Shown here in pieces: positions 38,730-48,977 of a stretch of 64,000 bases of DNA (the first letter of the stretch is position 1; the number at the start of each line of letters is the position of its first letter). The stretch is taken from contig JBHGNT010000006.1 of the NCBI GenBank assembly GCA_043228905.1, positions 15,996,001-16,060,000 of the forward strand. The letters run 5' to 3'. The notes under the pieces were generated by a model that ran no database searches, was not told the DNA's origin, and worked only from the letters and a program-made list of their open reading frames with translations. The stretch is from Azolla caroliniana. Taxonomy: Eukaryota > Polypodiophyta. The translations under genes were made by a program, and so were the position numbers.

Positions 38730-39101
38730 CTATGACCGGGGAAGATTGAAGAAGGAGATTGGGTGATTGTCTACGACAGTAGTTTGGATCATCAACATAC
38801 GACGATGCGGAAGTTCGTGAAAAGATGGTTCGGGCCATACGAGGTTCGGAATGTTTTTGACAACGGAACTTACCGACTATGCGAGTTGGATGGAACGATG
38901 CTACGATTGCCTATAGCCGGGAAACAGGTGAAGATTTTTAAGAAGCGTACTGAAGAAGAAACCTATGTGATCCTAGACAAGACCGACAAGAAGGAGCAAT
39001 CGGATGAAGATTGCAGTGATGCGGAAAGCGAGGAAAGTGGATTACAACTCATAGTTGACTTAAGGGGAGAATTGGAGGAAGCTTCGGATGAAGGTGAATA
39101 G
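38730..39101 (+). pseudogene. pol: Integrase C-terminus of Ty3-D1
   Basis: It resumes at a Leu codon then TGA (Arg in D2) and continues KIEEGDWVIVYDSSLDHQ and the GPY module KRWFGPYEV, then IAGKQVKIFKKR and an acidic tail. No chromodomain is visible. The residues between position 200 and 307 of the D2 integrase are missing at this junction with the copia array. Confidence 0.85.
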
Positions 39102-39157
39102 CAAGCATCGGGGACTTCGGCACATACCGAAGGATGTGCGGTTTCGGAGGGTGCGAG

Positions 39158-39962
39158 TGTCGTAGTGTAATTCGCACACTATGTGAAAAATTACATTTTT
39201 GGTTTCTCCGGATAGGATATGGAGTACCCAATGAGAACCGGAAGGAAGAACCGGTGAGGACCGAAACCGGTAAGGAGACCCGGCAAGAGCCGAATGAAGA
39301 AGGCCGGTGAGAGTCGGTGAGAAACGGACGAAGAGGACCGGTAAGCAAGATCCGGTAAGAACCGGATAAAGAAAACCGGCGAGAACCGGATGAAGCAGAA
39401 CCGGCAAGAGCCGGATGAAGAAGGCCGGTGAGAGTCTCTCACCAGATGAAGAGACATATTTGTAAATAGAAGAAAGTATAAAATTATATATTACATGCAT
39501 ATGGCAAGATTCGAACCTTGCACCTCCATGGTAATAATGTTAAGCCTTATCATTATACTAGCATATTATGAATTTTAAAGTTATACTAAAAGCTAATCAT
39601 GCACGTGCAGTGTGCATGAAAACTAAAATTAGGAAAAGCCAGATGCTTGCATGTGATAAACTTAGACTCTTCCAACACTATATAAGGAAGAGAGAAAGAT
39701 GTATAGAGGTTGTTGATTATTTTACAAGGGTTGATTAATATAATATAATTGTGGGATCCACGAGTTTGCTAACTATTTTTCTCTCTTAATTTGAGTACTC
39801 ACTAATACACTATACTCGTGGGATTCACGAGTTTTTCATATCTTTCTTTCTTACAATATATTTCATATTCTTAATTGCCTTAGAATTTTCTTTCCTCCTA
39901 GTCCAAAACCCCAGCGGTTCCCAACCGACTCACGCAATGATCCGGAGCAGAAAGACACGACA
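39158..39962 (+). repeat. 3' LTR of Ty3-D1
   Basis: An 805-bp copy of 13695-14491 with an 8-bp length difference near 39790 and about 30 substitutions. It starts TGTCGT and ends ACGACA. The purine-rich GGAGGGTGCGAG before it is the polypurine candidate. It keeps more intact CCGG units than the 5' LTR. Confidence 0.9.
39499..39567 (-). other. Antisense tRNA-like segment in Ty3-D1 3' LTR
   Basis: Box B-like GGTTCGAATCT (39507-39517) and box A-like TAGTATAATGA (39550-39560) on the minus strand, as in the 5' LTR. Confidence 0.6.
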
Positions 39963-41023
39963 ATGCTCACCCCGGGTATGCCCGTCACCCGTTCTTCCAT
40001 GGTCTGGCGGAAGCGTGGGACTAGCTGAAGCAGCTTCTCCATGGTTAACGTTATCTCGCAACCCGCTAATGCCTGCCAAATGGGGTCCGAGACCGGTCCT
40101 TCGTCCTCCTCTCGCTCCCTCGTATTCGCGGACTCCTTCTGCATGCGCTTTGTATTGGTCGCGTTTGCTTTTTCCAACCATGCCTAGGCTTGTCGTCGTA
40201 TCTCATCTTGCGCAGCCCAATCAACTGTTTTTGTTTGTTGGCGTGCCGTGACTTGCTGCACTTCCGCCGTAATCGTATTGACGGCGGGCCCCTTGCCCTT
40301 GCGTGGCATAATGTCCGGGCTGCTGACAAATAAAACAATGGATGCTTGATTCGCCCTTCTCGGCTCCCGATGGTGTGTGTCGATCCCCTGGTGCGACTTG
40401 CTCCTCACGGTCCGGCCTTGTTTGTCGGAACACACGCGGTGGTTGTTGTTGGTCCCATCGTGGTTCTTGCTGTCGCTCATCTCCCGAGCTTTCGTCGTAA
40501 CGTCGGTGATCTCGATATTGTTGTGGCTTCCCACGATAACCATTGAAGCCGCCACGTTTGTTTGTCGGCCGGTGATTCTCATAGCGCCGGCCCCCTTTAG
40601 CATAACTCAGATGTCCACAATAATCCTCATCCTCTGGTTCGTCTTCCTCAGAATCGTTGTGATTTCGGCAATTCCGGTGGTTTCGGTCGTCATGTGGGTT
40701 GCGATCCATATACCGTGGTCGGTCATCTTGCCTCCTTTGTTCAGTATGCTATGGGGGACGCTGTGTGTCCATGCTGCGGATTGTGGGAGCGGCTCTGTTC
40801 AACATATTGTATTTGCATTGTTCGACTGTGTGAGCCTTTGAGTGGCAGAATGGGCAGTGGATTCACATCTTGCACTCCACTACGGAATGCTCCGAGTTCA
40901 AGCAAATCATGCACTGGATTGCTTGACGAAACTGGCATTCCTCGTCCTGGGGTAAGGCTTGTCGTAAAGAGGACATAGAAAACCTTTCCTCCTGCTCGTC
41001 CAACTCGAGCTGTAATGCTCGTT
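39963..41023 (-). pseudogene. gag: Gag of Ty3-C1, cut at both ends
   Basis: Read from 41023 down: FSMSSLRQALP, then the first knuckle CMICLNSEHSVVEC with a stop soon after (KM-stop), a second knuckle CPFCHSKAHTVEQC, an Arg/Asp/Tyr-rich disordered stretch (YENHRPTNKRGGFNGYRGK), a third knuckle CFICQQPGHYATQ in which a frameshift removes the last Cys, and the linker to protease (LLQLVPRF). It ends at 39963 where Ty3-D1 begins; the protease continues at 13694. The 5' part of Gag lies beyond Ty3-A2, outside the window. Confidence 0.82.
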
Positions 41024-41456
41024 TGTTACCGGTCGGCAAAGGAGTCCAGAGTGTGAAACGGGGAGTTATTTAATTAGTAGGAATGGTTGTAAGTAAGCTA
41101 TGACTGTGGATGGACGGACCGGAATCGGTATGCCGTTCCGGATCCGGACCGATCCCGAACAGGTGCGGATGGCACCGTTTTGTACTACAGACCGGAAACC
41201 TATTTAAAGGCCCGGATACAATGTAATGAGTAGCGGTTAATTAATAAAGCTTAGTGTTGTTATCTCTCTGTGTTAATTGCCGTTCTGCATTCATTGTTAT
41301 ATCTTACGCGTGTGATTATTAAGGACGATCTTGCTAAGTAACTTAATTAAGTCGGATTAAGCGTTGAGTCTAATCTTGTTGGCGGAACACCCCTTTGGTG
41401 AAGTGTCTTCCGTAGACACCCTGTGTTAGGCCATTGTCCGGCCCTAAGAGTTAACA
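41024..41456 (+). repeat. 5' LTR of Ty3-A2
   Basis: A 433-bp LTR from TGTTACCGGTCGGC to GAGTTAACA, clearly related to the Ty3-A1 LTR but diverged. TATTTAAA is at 41201. The U5 hairpin is kept with changed arms (GTGTCT at 41403 and AGACAC at 41414). Confidence 0.92.
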
Positions 41457-41464
41457 CAGTTTTT

Positions 41465-41479
41465 GGCGACCACGATTCT
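41465..41479 (+). other. Primer-binding site candidate, Ty3-A2
   Basis: TGGCGACCACGATTC, the same as in Ty3-A1 at 2127. Confidence 0.6.
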
Positions 41480-41510
41480 TGTTTTTGCAACGAACGACGG
41501 TACGGATGGA

Positions 41511-43370
41511 TGACTAGATCAACACACGACCTGGTTACAGATCGAACTCGACGCCTTGCCGAAAGGCAAAGGAGACATGAGGCTTTCCAGCAAGCGGCGC
41601 AGGAAATTAGAGCACATCGCTCGTTTTCCAACGTAATCCGGAGAGTAGCGGAGGACTCCCTCTAGTTACAGCAAACATCGCACCCGGACGACGGCAGCAA
41701 CCTAAGCAGCCTCCGGGAAACCGAATCCCTTCTCCAGGCGTTGGCAAACGGAGAAGGCGAAGCAGAAGCCTTTTCAGCATATGAATCGGATTCCGAATGG
41801 GGAGTACATCGTGCACATGAACTACCGTAGCAGCAACGAAACCCCGGGCGGACCGGAGGACGGAGGATCAGACACCTTACTGACACCGGAACCGGAAGTG
41901 CTAAGGCTGGAACCTCCGGAACCAGCAGAGGAAGAGCGACCTCCGACACGGGAAGTCGAAGAGGAGAGGCCTCCGTCACCAAAAGAAGAGGAAAGACCAC
42001 CGACGCTGGAAACAAATCAGGAAAGACCACTGACGTTGGAGAAAATCCAAGAACAACCACCAACACTGCCAGCCTGCGCACCAATACCGGACGACGACAT
42101 GTCGTTCCAGTACTCCAAGTATAGAGATGATCCGGACATGGAAGCTCACATTCACGCCTTCGAACAGACATGGGAAGCAAACCATGTGTCCCAGCGATTG
42201 ACCCTGAAGGAAGAGGAACGCTCTAAGATAGCGGAATTTGGCGTCACATTGGAGGAACCGGTAGCAAGATGGCGTCGGACGCAGGACGCGTGTACCATCA
42301 CCACCTTTGCAGATTTAAAAGCTAAATTCTTGCATTTTTTCCAAAAGGAGGTGGACCAGACAGTAATGGTGGGCTTATTTTATACCATCCAACAGGAGGC
42401 AGGGGAGAGCATTCCCCAGTTTGTCACCCGGTTTCAACGGATGCATAGCCAGCTTGCCCGCGCACCCCCGGAGGAGGAATTATGGACTATATTCCTAAAT
42501 GCGCTCCGGGAACCCCTACACATGGTTTGCACAGTAATGGACTTCCGCACAAGTACCATCGACCAGGTCATTGACCGGGTGAGAGAGATGGAAAAGACAA
42601 GCTCCTGGCTCACACTGGGAGCACTCTAATGGGCGTTATCGTCCGATGAAGACCTCCGGTTTCGGCAAGCAATACAGTTCACATCCTGCTTGAATTCCAC
42701 ACACTCGGCACTCGAATACACTATGAGGACGCAATGTGTAATCTGTCAATCCAAGGGCCATACGACGGATAGGTGCGAGTATAATCTATTGAACCGGCAA
42801 GCACCGCTCGTCCGACAAATAGAGCCACCTGGGAGCTGGGATGAAGAAGAGGAACGCTGGCAGCGAACGGACCGCGACCGACCGGCACAGGATGTCCGGT
42901 ATGGCGATCGACGGGAGAATGATGTCTGGTACGGTGATCAGTGGGATATCTATGACCAGCATGATCGATATGATCGGTATCGGGATTACAATAGATGATA
43001 CGAATATTACGACCGTGAGCACTCCCCCGGGTGTCGTCAGCAACGGGAGGAATACGGCAGATATAACGACCAACCTCGTCAAGAGTACCGCAATAAGAAG
43101 AACTATAACAAAAAACGGCATTTCAAAAAAGGCGGCTACCCACGGGATCCGGAACAAGGAGCTTCAAGCAGCCAACTGGCCCAAAACCACGCGCTTACCA
43201 CGGGACCTGCCTCGGGTACAACAGACAATGCCGAATCCAGCAATACCCGGAAAGCTTACTCCTACTATTGCCGACAGGAAGGCCATTATAGTAATCAATG
43301 CCTAGTGAAGAGCTATGACAAACGACCGGCAGTAAATATGGTAGTCCCTGAAGTGGCAGATCTGTAGCAG
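41511..43370 (+). pseudogene. gag: Gag of Ty3-A2
   Basis: Starts MTRSTHDLVTDRTRRLAERQ as in A1. A TAG at 41663 and a frameshift near 41805 are followed by an open stretch 41781-42629 with the capsid-like domain (FQYSKYRDDPDMEAHIHAFEQTWE). A stop at 42627 precedes the first knuckle, whose cysteines are altered (FTSCLNSTHSALEY). The second knuckle CVICQSKGHTTDRC is intact. The Arg/Tyr/Asp-rich region and third knuckle CYYCRQ-type lie in shifted frames up to a stop at about 43365. Confidence 0.85.
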
Positions 43371-44570
43371 GTGACCACAAGGTCGAAGGGCATGGCCAAG
43401 GAATGGGAGACGCAGGAGACCATCCGGAAGCAAGCGACGGAATGGGTGAAAAAAGCAAACGAGCAAAATGTCACAGACTTACAATGGCAAAAGGAGAATA
43501 CCGTAGGGCTTGCCCGGGACAGTCACTCCGAGAACGAGCCATGGCTGGCGTTGCAAGAATGCCAGATTACGCTGCCACTAGGAAGACTCCTACAGCTCGT
43601 GCCAAGATTCACGGAAGGACTAAAGACGGCCATGACGGTAGGAGAATCATCATTGGCACCGGTACTCTTCTCGAATCTGGAGGAGGGACCAACGATGGTG
43701 GACATCAACAGTCCGGTAATCACTGCCATTGTAAAAGGGAAAGAACTCCCCGGCACAGTTATAGACGGAGGCTCCGGTGTGAATGTAATAAGCCTCCGGA
43801 CGTGTGATGCCCTGGGAATCCACGAGTGGGAGCCGTGTTCGTTCTGGTTACAGATGGCCGATACAAGCTCAGTGCGGCCGACAGGATTAATACGGAAATT
43901 AGAAGTCACCGTGGGCGGTCATACATTTCACATCTCGGTAGTAGTGCTACAATTACAGGCACAAGGCGCATACCCGCTATTGCTGGGGCGGCCGTGGTTG
44001 AAGACGGCACATATCAAACACAATTGGAGGAAAAATATAATTACCTTCTGGCGAGGAAAAGCCAAGGTACGGGTACCAACACAGCGAAGGACGAACACTG
44101 GCAAGGAATGTACACCGTTGTACGCAGAGTGCGTCAACATGCTAGAAGGGTTAGCTAACGAAGAAGAAGCTCAGTACTTGCAGGAAAACCCGAAGATCAT
44201 ACCCCTCTTCGAAATTGACATTGCCGAAGCAGTAGCACCATACTTACCGCAACCGGAAGAGGCTGAAGCAGAACCGGATAAAGACGCAATCCGGGAGTTA
44301 CGGCAAGCGCGCAAGATTGCTTGTGTGCTCCACGAATACGGCCATGTGTACCCTAGACCCCCTGTCATGCCGCAGAACTGGGCAGGGATGATCATCGCCA
44401 CCTATGAAGGGATCAAGGTGTATTGGCCAGTATTGATCGCAGACGGTTTGTGTGCAGCGATCGAGATCGTCAGAGGCAAAGACGGCAAAGAAGGTCGAGA
44501 CGGACGGAGGATATGGCACGTCGTAATGCAGTGGCTCACCTTACTTGTGCCACCCGTTCAGCCCGTCTAG
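43371..44570 (+). pseudogene. Protease fused to an ORF2 fragment, Ty3-A2
   Basis: A 399-codon open frame. The first 310 or so codons are the Gag-protease linker and protease (TVIDGGSGVNVISLRTC, LLLGRPWLKTAH) up to IRELRQA. The rest is the ORF2 N-terminal domain from VLHEYGHVYPRPPVMPQ to the LLVPPVQPV region. The join near 44312 removes RT, RNase H, integrase and the start of ORF2, and happens to keep the frame open. A TAG follows at 44568 and ORF2-like DNA continues to about 44610. Confidence 0.85.
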
Positions 44571-44614
44571 CCCAAGAAGCGGGGAAGAGTGGCGGACGGC
44601 ACCCCAAAGACTCG

Positions 44615-45590
44615 TGAAGATCCGTCACTACGCGCGGATCGTGAGGCGGAACCGCCCGGGGTTCTGGACCGGAAGGATTCAAAGTCGGTACAAGCTTTGG
44701 CGCAAGCTTTAGCGAGAAAGTACTTAAGATAAATTGGGAAAGAGAGAAGTTGAGATTACACGATTGAGAGAGATTGATTGAAGTTTTAACTTTAGATTTA
44801 AGAAACAAGTTACACGATCAATTTCATAACGAATTTCTTCCTCTTAATTTTCATAATAAAAAAAACGTGTTTTTTCTCCTCCCCCTTCCTTCTTTTATAG
44901 ATGCTCTCATGCATATGATGCATGTGAGGGTACGAGACATGCATAAATTGCCTGTTTTCCATTTGGCGCTTATGTATTACATGTGGTGCATGATAACCAT
45001 GTCACTCATTTTAGCTCTCATGTATGAGAATTTACATGTAAAAGTACAATGATAGAAATATAAATTCAACTAAATAGCATGGCGTAATGGTAAGCCAATT
45101 GACTCCTAACTTGGAGGTGCAAGGTTCGAATACTTACTTGCCCTCCTTGTATATGTATATATATTTATATATTTATTTATCTAGTCGCCGAACGGCGGTT
45201 CGCAGGATGCCGTCGTCAAATATCGGTGCCTCGCCGGATGCCGTCGTCTCACCAGCGCCGAATACCGGTGCCGCTGCCGGATCACCGGCGCCGGATGTCG
45301 TCGGTTACTAGTGCCTCGTGAGATGCCGGATTGCCGTCGTATCACCGGCCCCATCGCCGGTCGGGTTTTGGTTGGCCAAAGCCCTTTACGAGTAGCTAGC
45401 CCACCTCCACTCTTAGTTCAAGTTACCTTGAACTCTCTATGCTCCACACATAGACACAAAGATAATATCTTTTGCTCTACCTTATATATGATGAGAGCCG
45501 TATTTGTCGTGCCTATGTGGGATATCTCACAATTTTCTCTTTTCCTTTCACAAACTTTATACCCTCATATCTTGACATTTAGTTGTCCGT
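44615..45590 (-). repeat. 3' LTR of Ty3-D3, larger piece
   Basis: The U5 end (GCGCGGATCGTGAGGCGGAAC) matches the U5 ends of the D1 and D2 LTRs, which places the LTR edge near 44615 (TGAAGATCC). On the minus strand this piece has a CCGG-rich block (45185-45370), an A/T-rich stretch, the antisense tRNA-like segment, and a TATA-type CTATAAAAG (plus strand 44892-44900). The remaining 163 bp of the LTR are at 61883-62045 beyond Ty3-D2. Open frames here are short and without recognisable protein. The 44615 edge is uncertain by some tens of bases. Confidence 0.7.
45070..45145 (+). other. tRNA-like segment in the Ty3-D3 LTR (antisense to the element)
   Basis: Box A TGGCGTAATGG at 45080-45090 is one base from the consensus TGGCNNAGTGG, and box B GGTTCGAATAC is at 45123-45133. 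The starts are 43 nt apart, exactly as in Ty3-D1. The anticodon arm is poor (CTCCTAA loop-like sequence) and the 3' T-stem has an ACTT duplication, so it is unlikely to be a working tRNA. Confidence 0.65.
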
Positions 45591-45622
45591 TGTCGAGGTA
45601 CTCCTCGCGGATGCATGGAATG
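45591..45622 (-). repeat. 3' LTR of Ty3-D2, end fragment
   Basis: 32 bp, TGTCGAGGTACTCC onward on the plus strand, matching 61266-61297. The rest of this LTR starts at 54990 after Ty3-B2. The last five bases GAATG are the TSD of Ty3-B2. Confidence 0.92.
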
Positions 45623-46078
45623 TGTTAATCGGCTAATTACTAACTACTACCGATACAGAAGAGTGAACGTCGCTACTCAACGTTCTAACAAGGAATTGTG
45701 TTTTACGAACGGAATTATACTATATTAATCGGTAATTACCGTGATCGTTACTTAGTTATAAATTAGGAAGCTTGCACTTAAGAACATAAACAATAGAAAG
45801 AACACAGAATCCGTACAGGATATTCCTAACTTAAACTTATATTACTAAATAAACGACCTTTCTTACAATGCCTTCGGTTCCCTTTTATAGGTATACCGAA
45901 GGTCTTTTCTCATCAAGAACTATTCCTACTTACTATCAAGATTTACAAAATTATCTAACTAACTTAGTTCTCTTCGTTTACTGCTGAGTCATTGATCCGA
46001 ACAGTCGATCCGAACCGACTCTGTTTTCGACGCTTTCCCACTTGTTCGGTAAAACTGACTGTCCGGGTCCGGGTAACA
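45623..46078 (-). repeat. 3' LTR of Ty3-B2
   Basis: 456 bp, plus-strand TGTTAATCGG to CGGGTAACA. TATAAAA on the minus strand is at 45893-45899 between CCTTCGGT and ACCGAAGG arms. Confidence 0.95.
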
Positions 46079-46118
46079 CTTGGCACGTCCGTGGGCCAGG
46101 ACCTTGTCCAGCGAACCC
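46079..46118 (-). other. Conserved 40-bp block before the 3' LTR, Ty3-B2
   Basis: The same block as 31621-31660 in Ty3-B1 and 11102-11141 in Ty3-A1, directly upstream of the LTR in element orientation. Confidence 0.78.
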
Positions 46119-46122
46119 ACGC

Positions 46123-48576
46123 CTATTCCTGTAGCTCTTCATCCGAATCGTTCAGAATATCAAAAATCGAAGGCTCATCTGGCCTTGGATGTATTCCACC
46201 TATATTTTCCTCTTCATCTTCATCTGTGTCATAGTCGTCCTTCGGAGCAGGTTGTGATTCGGTTGGCTGCTCTGATTCACTTCTTCCGGAAGCTTGAATA
46301 CCAGGAGTCTTGCTGGTTCTTTCGGCTTCGATTTTATCCAACTGGACGGAAGTGCCTATATCATTTTTGTCGAATTCTTGCATAATACGTTGAATTTCTT
46401 CTTTGTAAAATGCCGCAATTTCGTCCATATCTTTCATGATATCCTCTTGGATATTGTCAATATCCTTTTGTGCCATTTTAAAAAAACCTGCACCTTGGAC
46501 CTGATGGTTATTTTTGTCGGCACACAATAACTGTCATTCCGCCGCTTGTGCTGTCCATAACTTCCATCCTTGCGCAAGGGATTCATCGATCATTTTCTTT
46601 GCTAGGGTTCGATGTTTCCCTATGATGTGCTGCACTTTGTCCCTAGTGATGCTTGCGACGTATTGGGCGGTCTGCAACTCTTTCTGTAAATCCGTAATAG
46701 TGGTTCGGTTCTCACTTTCAGCTCGCATTAGTTTGGATTCGACTACATATATATCCAGCCGTCTTTGTTCTGATATCTTCCGAATTTCATCCAGTTGTTG
46801 TTCGAATGCCGATTTCTCTTTACTCCATTCCTCCTGCTGTTCCGTCATTCTTCTATTGACTTCTTCAAGACTCCGCTCTTTTTCTGTCAATTGACTTTCC
46901 TGTGACACTATATACCTTTCGAATTCTTCAATTTGTTCGGTATATGTATGATTGGCCGTCTTAGCTTCTTCTAGATTTTTCTGTAATTCGTTTATTACTT
47001 GATTTTTTTCTTCGAGAACTTTGTATTGACCATTCTGAATGGTTTCTATTTGTTTTTCTAATTCTGTAGTTCGAAATACAACATTGTTGGCCCTTGTTGT
47101 TTCTGCTTGACGTGCTTTCTCAGCGTCCTCCAATTTCTGCTGCCATTCTGACTCCGACACCATAAGCCGTGCCTGTGTTTCCCATTTGTTTAGACTTTCC
47201 TTTAGTTCTTTATTTTCTGCCTGTATGTTACAAAACTGATGTTTCAGCACCTCCGCCGATGCTGATACACTTTTGTATCTTTCAGCCATATCACTGGCTG
47301 CTTTGCGTGCCGTTTCATATTCTTTATGAATTTCGACCAGTGCTTCATGTAATGGTGGCATTTCAATGGCCTCCCCTCTATTCTGTGCACTTCTTTTCCG
47401 GCCTATTTTCTCTATCTCTGCTTTTTCTTGAGGTTCCAACACTCCTCGTAAGGCTTTCTGTATCATTATTCGGTCATTATGTTCTTGAGCCAGCCGTTCT
47501 GATACTTCTGTCAGTCTTTTAGCCAACCATTCAACCAGTTCGTATGAAGTTCCGAACTGTAAAATGGCAGCTAATTCATGTGCTGCTGGTGGGATATCCA
47601 AGTACCCATGTGCTTCCCGAATTGCTACTTTTGAAGATTGTCCTTGGTGAGGTTGTGTCGAAACGCTCTCATTCCCTGGTTTTAGTACTTCTGTTACCAC
47701 AGGCGTATTCGAATTTTCATTTGTGCGTTGCCTTTTCGGTGCTGATCCCTCACTGTTTTCTGGTTGGAATTGCCGATTAGCCTTTTGTTTAATCCTTGTC
47801 CTTTGTCGCATCTTCTCTGCTTGTTGTCGATTTTCTGTCGGTTGTTGCTTGTTTATCAAATTGTCAACTGTTTCTTGATCGGCTGCTGGTTGCATGTTTT
47901 CGGAATTCTCTGGTCTTGGTGGTTCCGACTGAGGCATATTCGTTTGTATATTATCGGCATGTGCCGATTCTTCTTCTATCCATTCTTCATGTACTACCTG
48001 TCGGTGTCTTCGTGGTGCTTGTACTATCGGTGGTCTTCTTGACTGAACAGGAGTTTTCGATTCTTGAATCGGAAACAATACTGATAACCAACGACCAAAA
48101 ATTTGCTTCATCGGTTTTCCTGTTTTTACCCCTTGTAGCTGCTCTCTCAGAGCTTCCCCCGACAATAGTGGCCAGTTGAAATCCTCTTTTTCGCATGCGG
48201 CTATGATAAACCCAGCCCTTTTTTTCGGCATACAATAAAAACGAGGACTGACAAATCCCACCTCTAATAAAAATCTAGCCACTTCATGAAAAAACTCATC
48301 CCGACCTCCATAAGTCTGATATGCTTTTGCCGAGGGTGAGTATTCCCCGAAATACGATTGGAGTGCTTCTGATGAAGGTTTTTTAACTGCCTCAAAGCCT
48401 CCTCTTGGCATCTGTAATGCATTTCGTATTTTCTTTGTGGTGATTTTGGTGATGTCTATATGTTGTACCAATTCTTCCGCCTGCGGATGAGGTTCCGCTT
48501 CTGCTACTTTGATGAAACCTTGTAAGTTTCTCTCATGAAGCCACAATCGCAGTTCTTCAGATACAGGAATCGGCAT
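46123..48576 (-). pseudogene. ORF2, accessory coiled-coil protein of Ty3-B2 (one stop)
   Basis: The most complete B-family ORF2. It starts MPIPVSEELRLWLHERNLQG. The N-terminal domain (FGEYSPSAKAYQTYGG, EVGFVSPRFYCMPKKRAGFIIAA) is followed by a Gln/basic linker, then coiled coil from about residue 330 to 680 with PPLHEALVEIHKEY and KLWTAQAAE. TTA to TGA at 46531-46533 truncates it in the AELQLLRAD motif; the last 134 codons continue in the same frame to the acidic SIFDILNDSDEELQE end. No frameshift occurs, which shows the 2-bp loss in B1 is private to that copy. Confidence 0.88.
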
Positions 48577-48738
48577 GACTTCTGTGTTTCCTTGTTCTGA
48601 ATCACTTGTCGATAACGGTTGCAGATCTGCACAGTTTCTGTAGCTATGAAAATCAGAAAAACAGAGTTTGGGCGAACTAGGGCACGAAGGCTCAGACTGT
48701 TTCGATATCTGCACTCGTTTCCGTTGTTTCGGCGACAC

Positions 48739-48977
48739 TGACGATACAGAAATATGCTTTTAAGATATTAACTTATGCATGATGACTTAAAGAATAGTAA
48801 TTGCTATTAATGTAGGAGTTAATTAGTATTCACTCTACGTGTAGTGGTTGTACTCCTTACTAATAATCATGCAATTCCTCTTTCTATTTATAGTCGATTC
48901 ATACTGTTATGGCAAGATTGTATTGCTGCATTTGACAAGAACTATTGAGTGAGTTAGTTAGTTTTTTTTTTTTTTTT
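48739..48977 (-). promoter_or_regulatory. pol-ORF2 spacer of Ty3-B2 with A18 tract and TATA-like box
   Basis: In element orientation: the pol stop, A18 (plus T18 at 48962-48979), about 60 bp of unique sequence, GACTATAAATAG (plus strand 48885-48896), then the ORF2 leader. Ty3-B1 keeps the TATA-like box at 28846 in the same setting. It could be an internal promoter for ORF2. Confidence 0.45.

Larger units (their letters stand above)
13695..39962 (+). mobile_element. Ty3-D1, Ty3/gypsy element of a second clade, host of the copia array
   Basis: An LTR pair (13695-14491 and 39158-39962) with terminal TGTCGT/ACGACA brackets family-D coding fragments at 14530-19219 and 38730-39101. Everything between 19220 and 38729 is later insertion. 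The element disrupts the Ty3-C1 frame between Gag (39963 onward) and protease (13694 downward). The flanks ACGT and ATGC do not form a clean TSD, so either the target duplication has decayed or the edges changed. The LTRs differ at some 30 or more sites, fitting an insertion older than A1, B1 and B2. Confidence 0.88.
41024..44614 (+). mobile_element. Ty3-A2, older family A copy, internally deleted
   Basis: It has a 5' LTR, primer site, decayed gag and protease, then ORF2 sequence fused to pol by a deletion, and it is cut off near 44614 by the Ty3-D3 LTR. It lies in the Gag region of Ty3-C1. Its 3' end would lie beyond the window. Confidence 0.85.

Noticed and set aside
19215-38734. A target-site duplication for the whole copia array (CTTGC and CTATG).
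   Set aside because: The flanks do not match, and alignment with D2 shows they lie 106 codons apart in the host integrase.
13691-39966. A target-site duplication for Ty3-D1 (ACGT and ATGC).
   Set aside because: Only two of four bases match, so I do not claim it; the element is defined by its LTR pair and the interrupted Ty3-C1 frame.
45070-45145. A working tRNA gene in the Ty3-D3 LTR.
   Set aside because: The box A and box B sequences are good, but no proper acceptor or anticodon stem forms and the T-stem has an ACTT duplication.
44774-45628. Small host-like open frames between 44.7 and 45.6 kb.
   Set aside because: The region is the split Ty3-D3 LTR; the frames are short, composed of A/T-rich or CCGG-repeat sequence, and have no homologue in the window.
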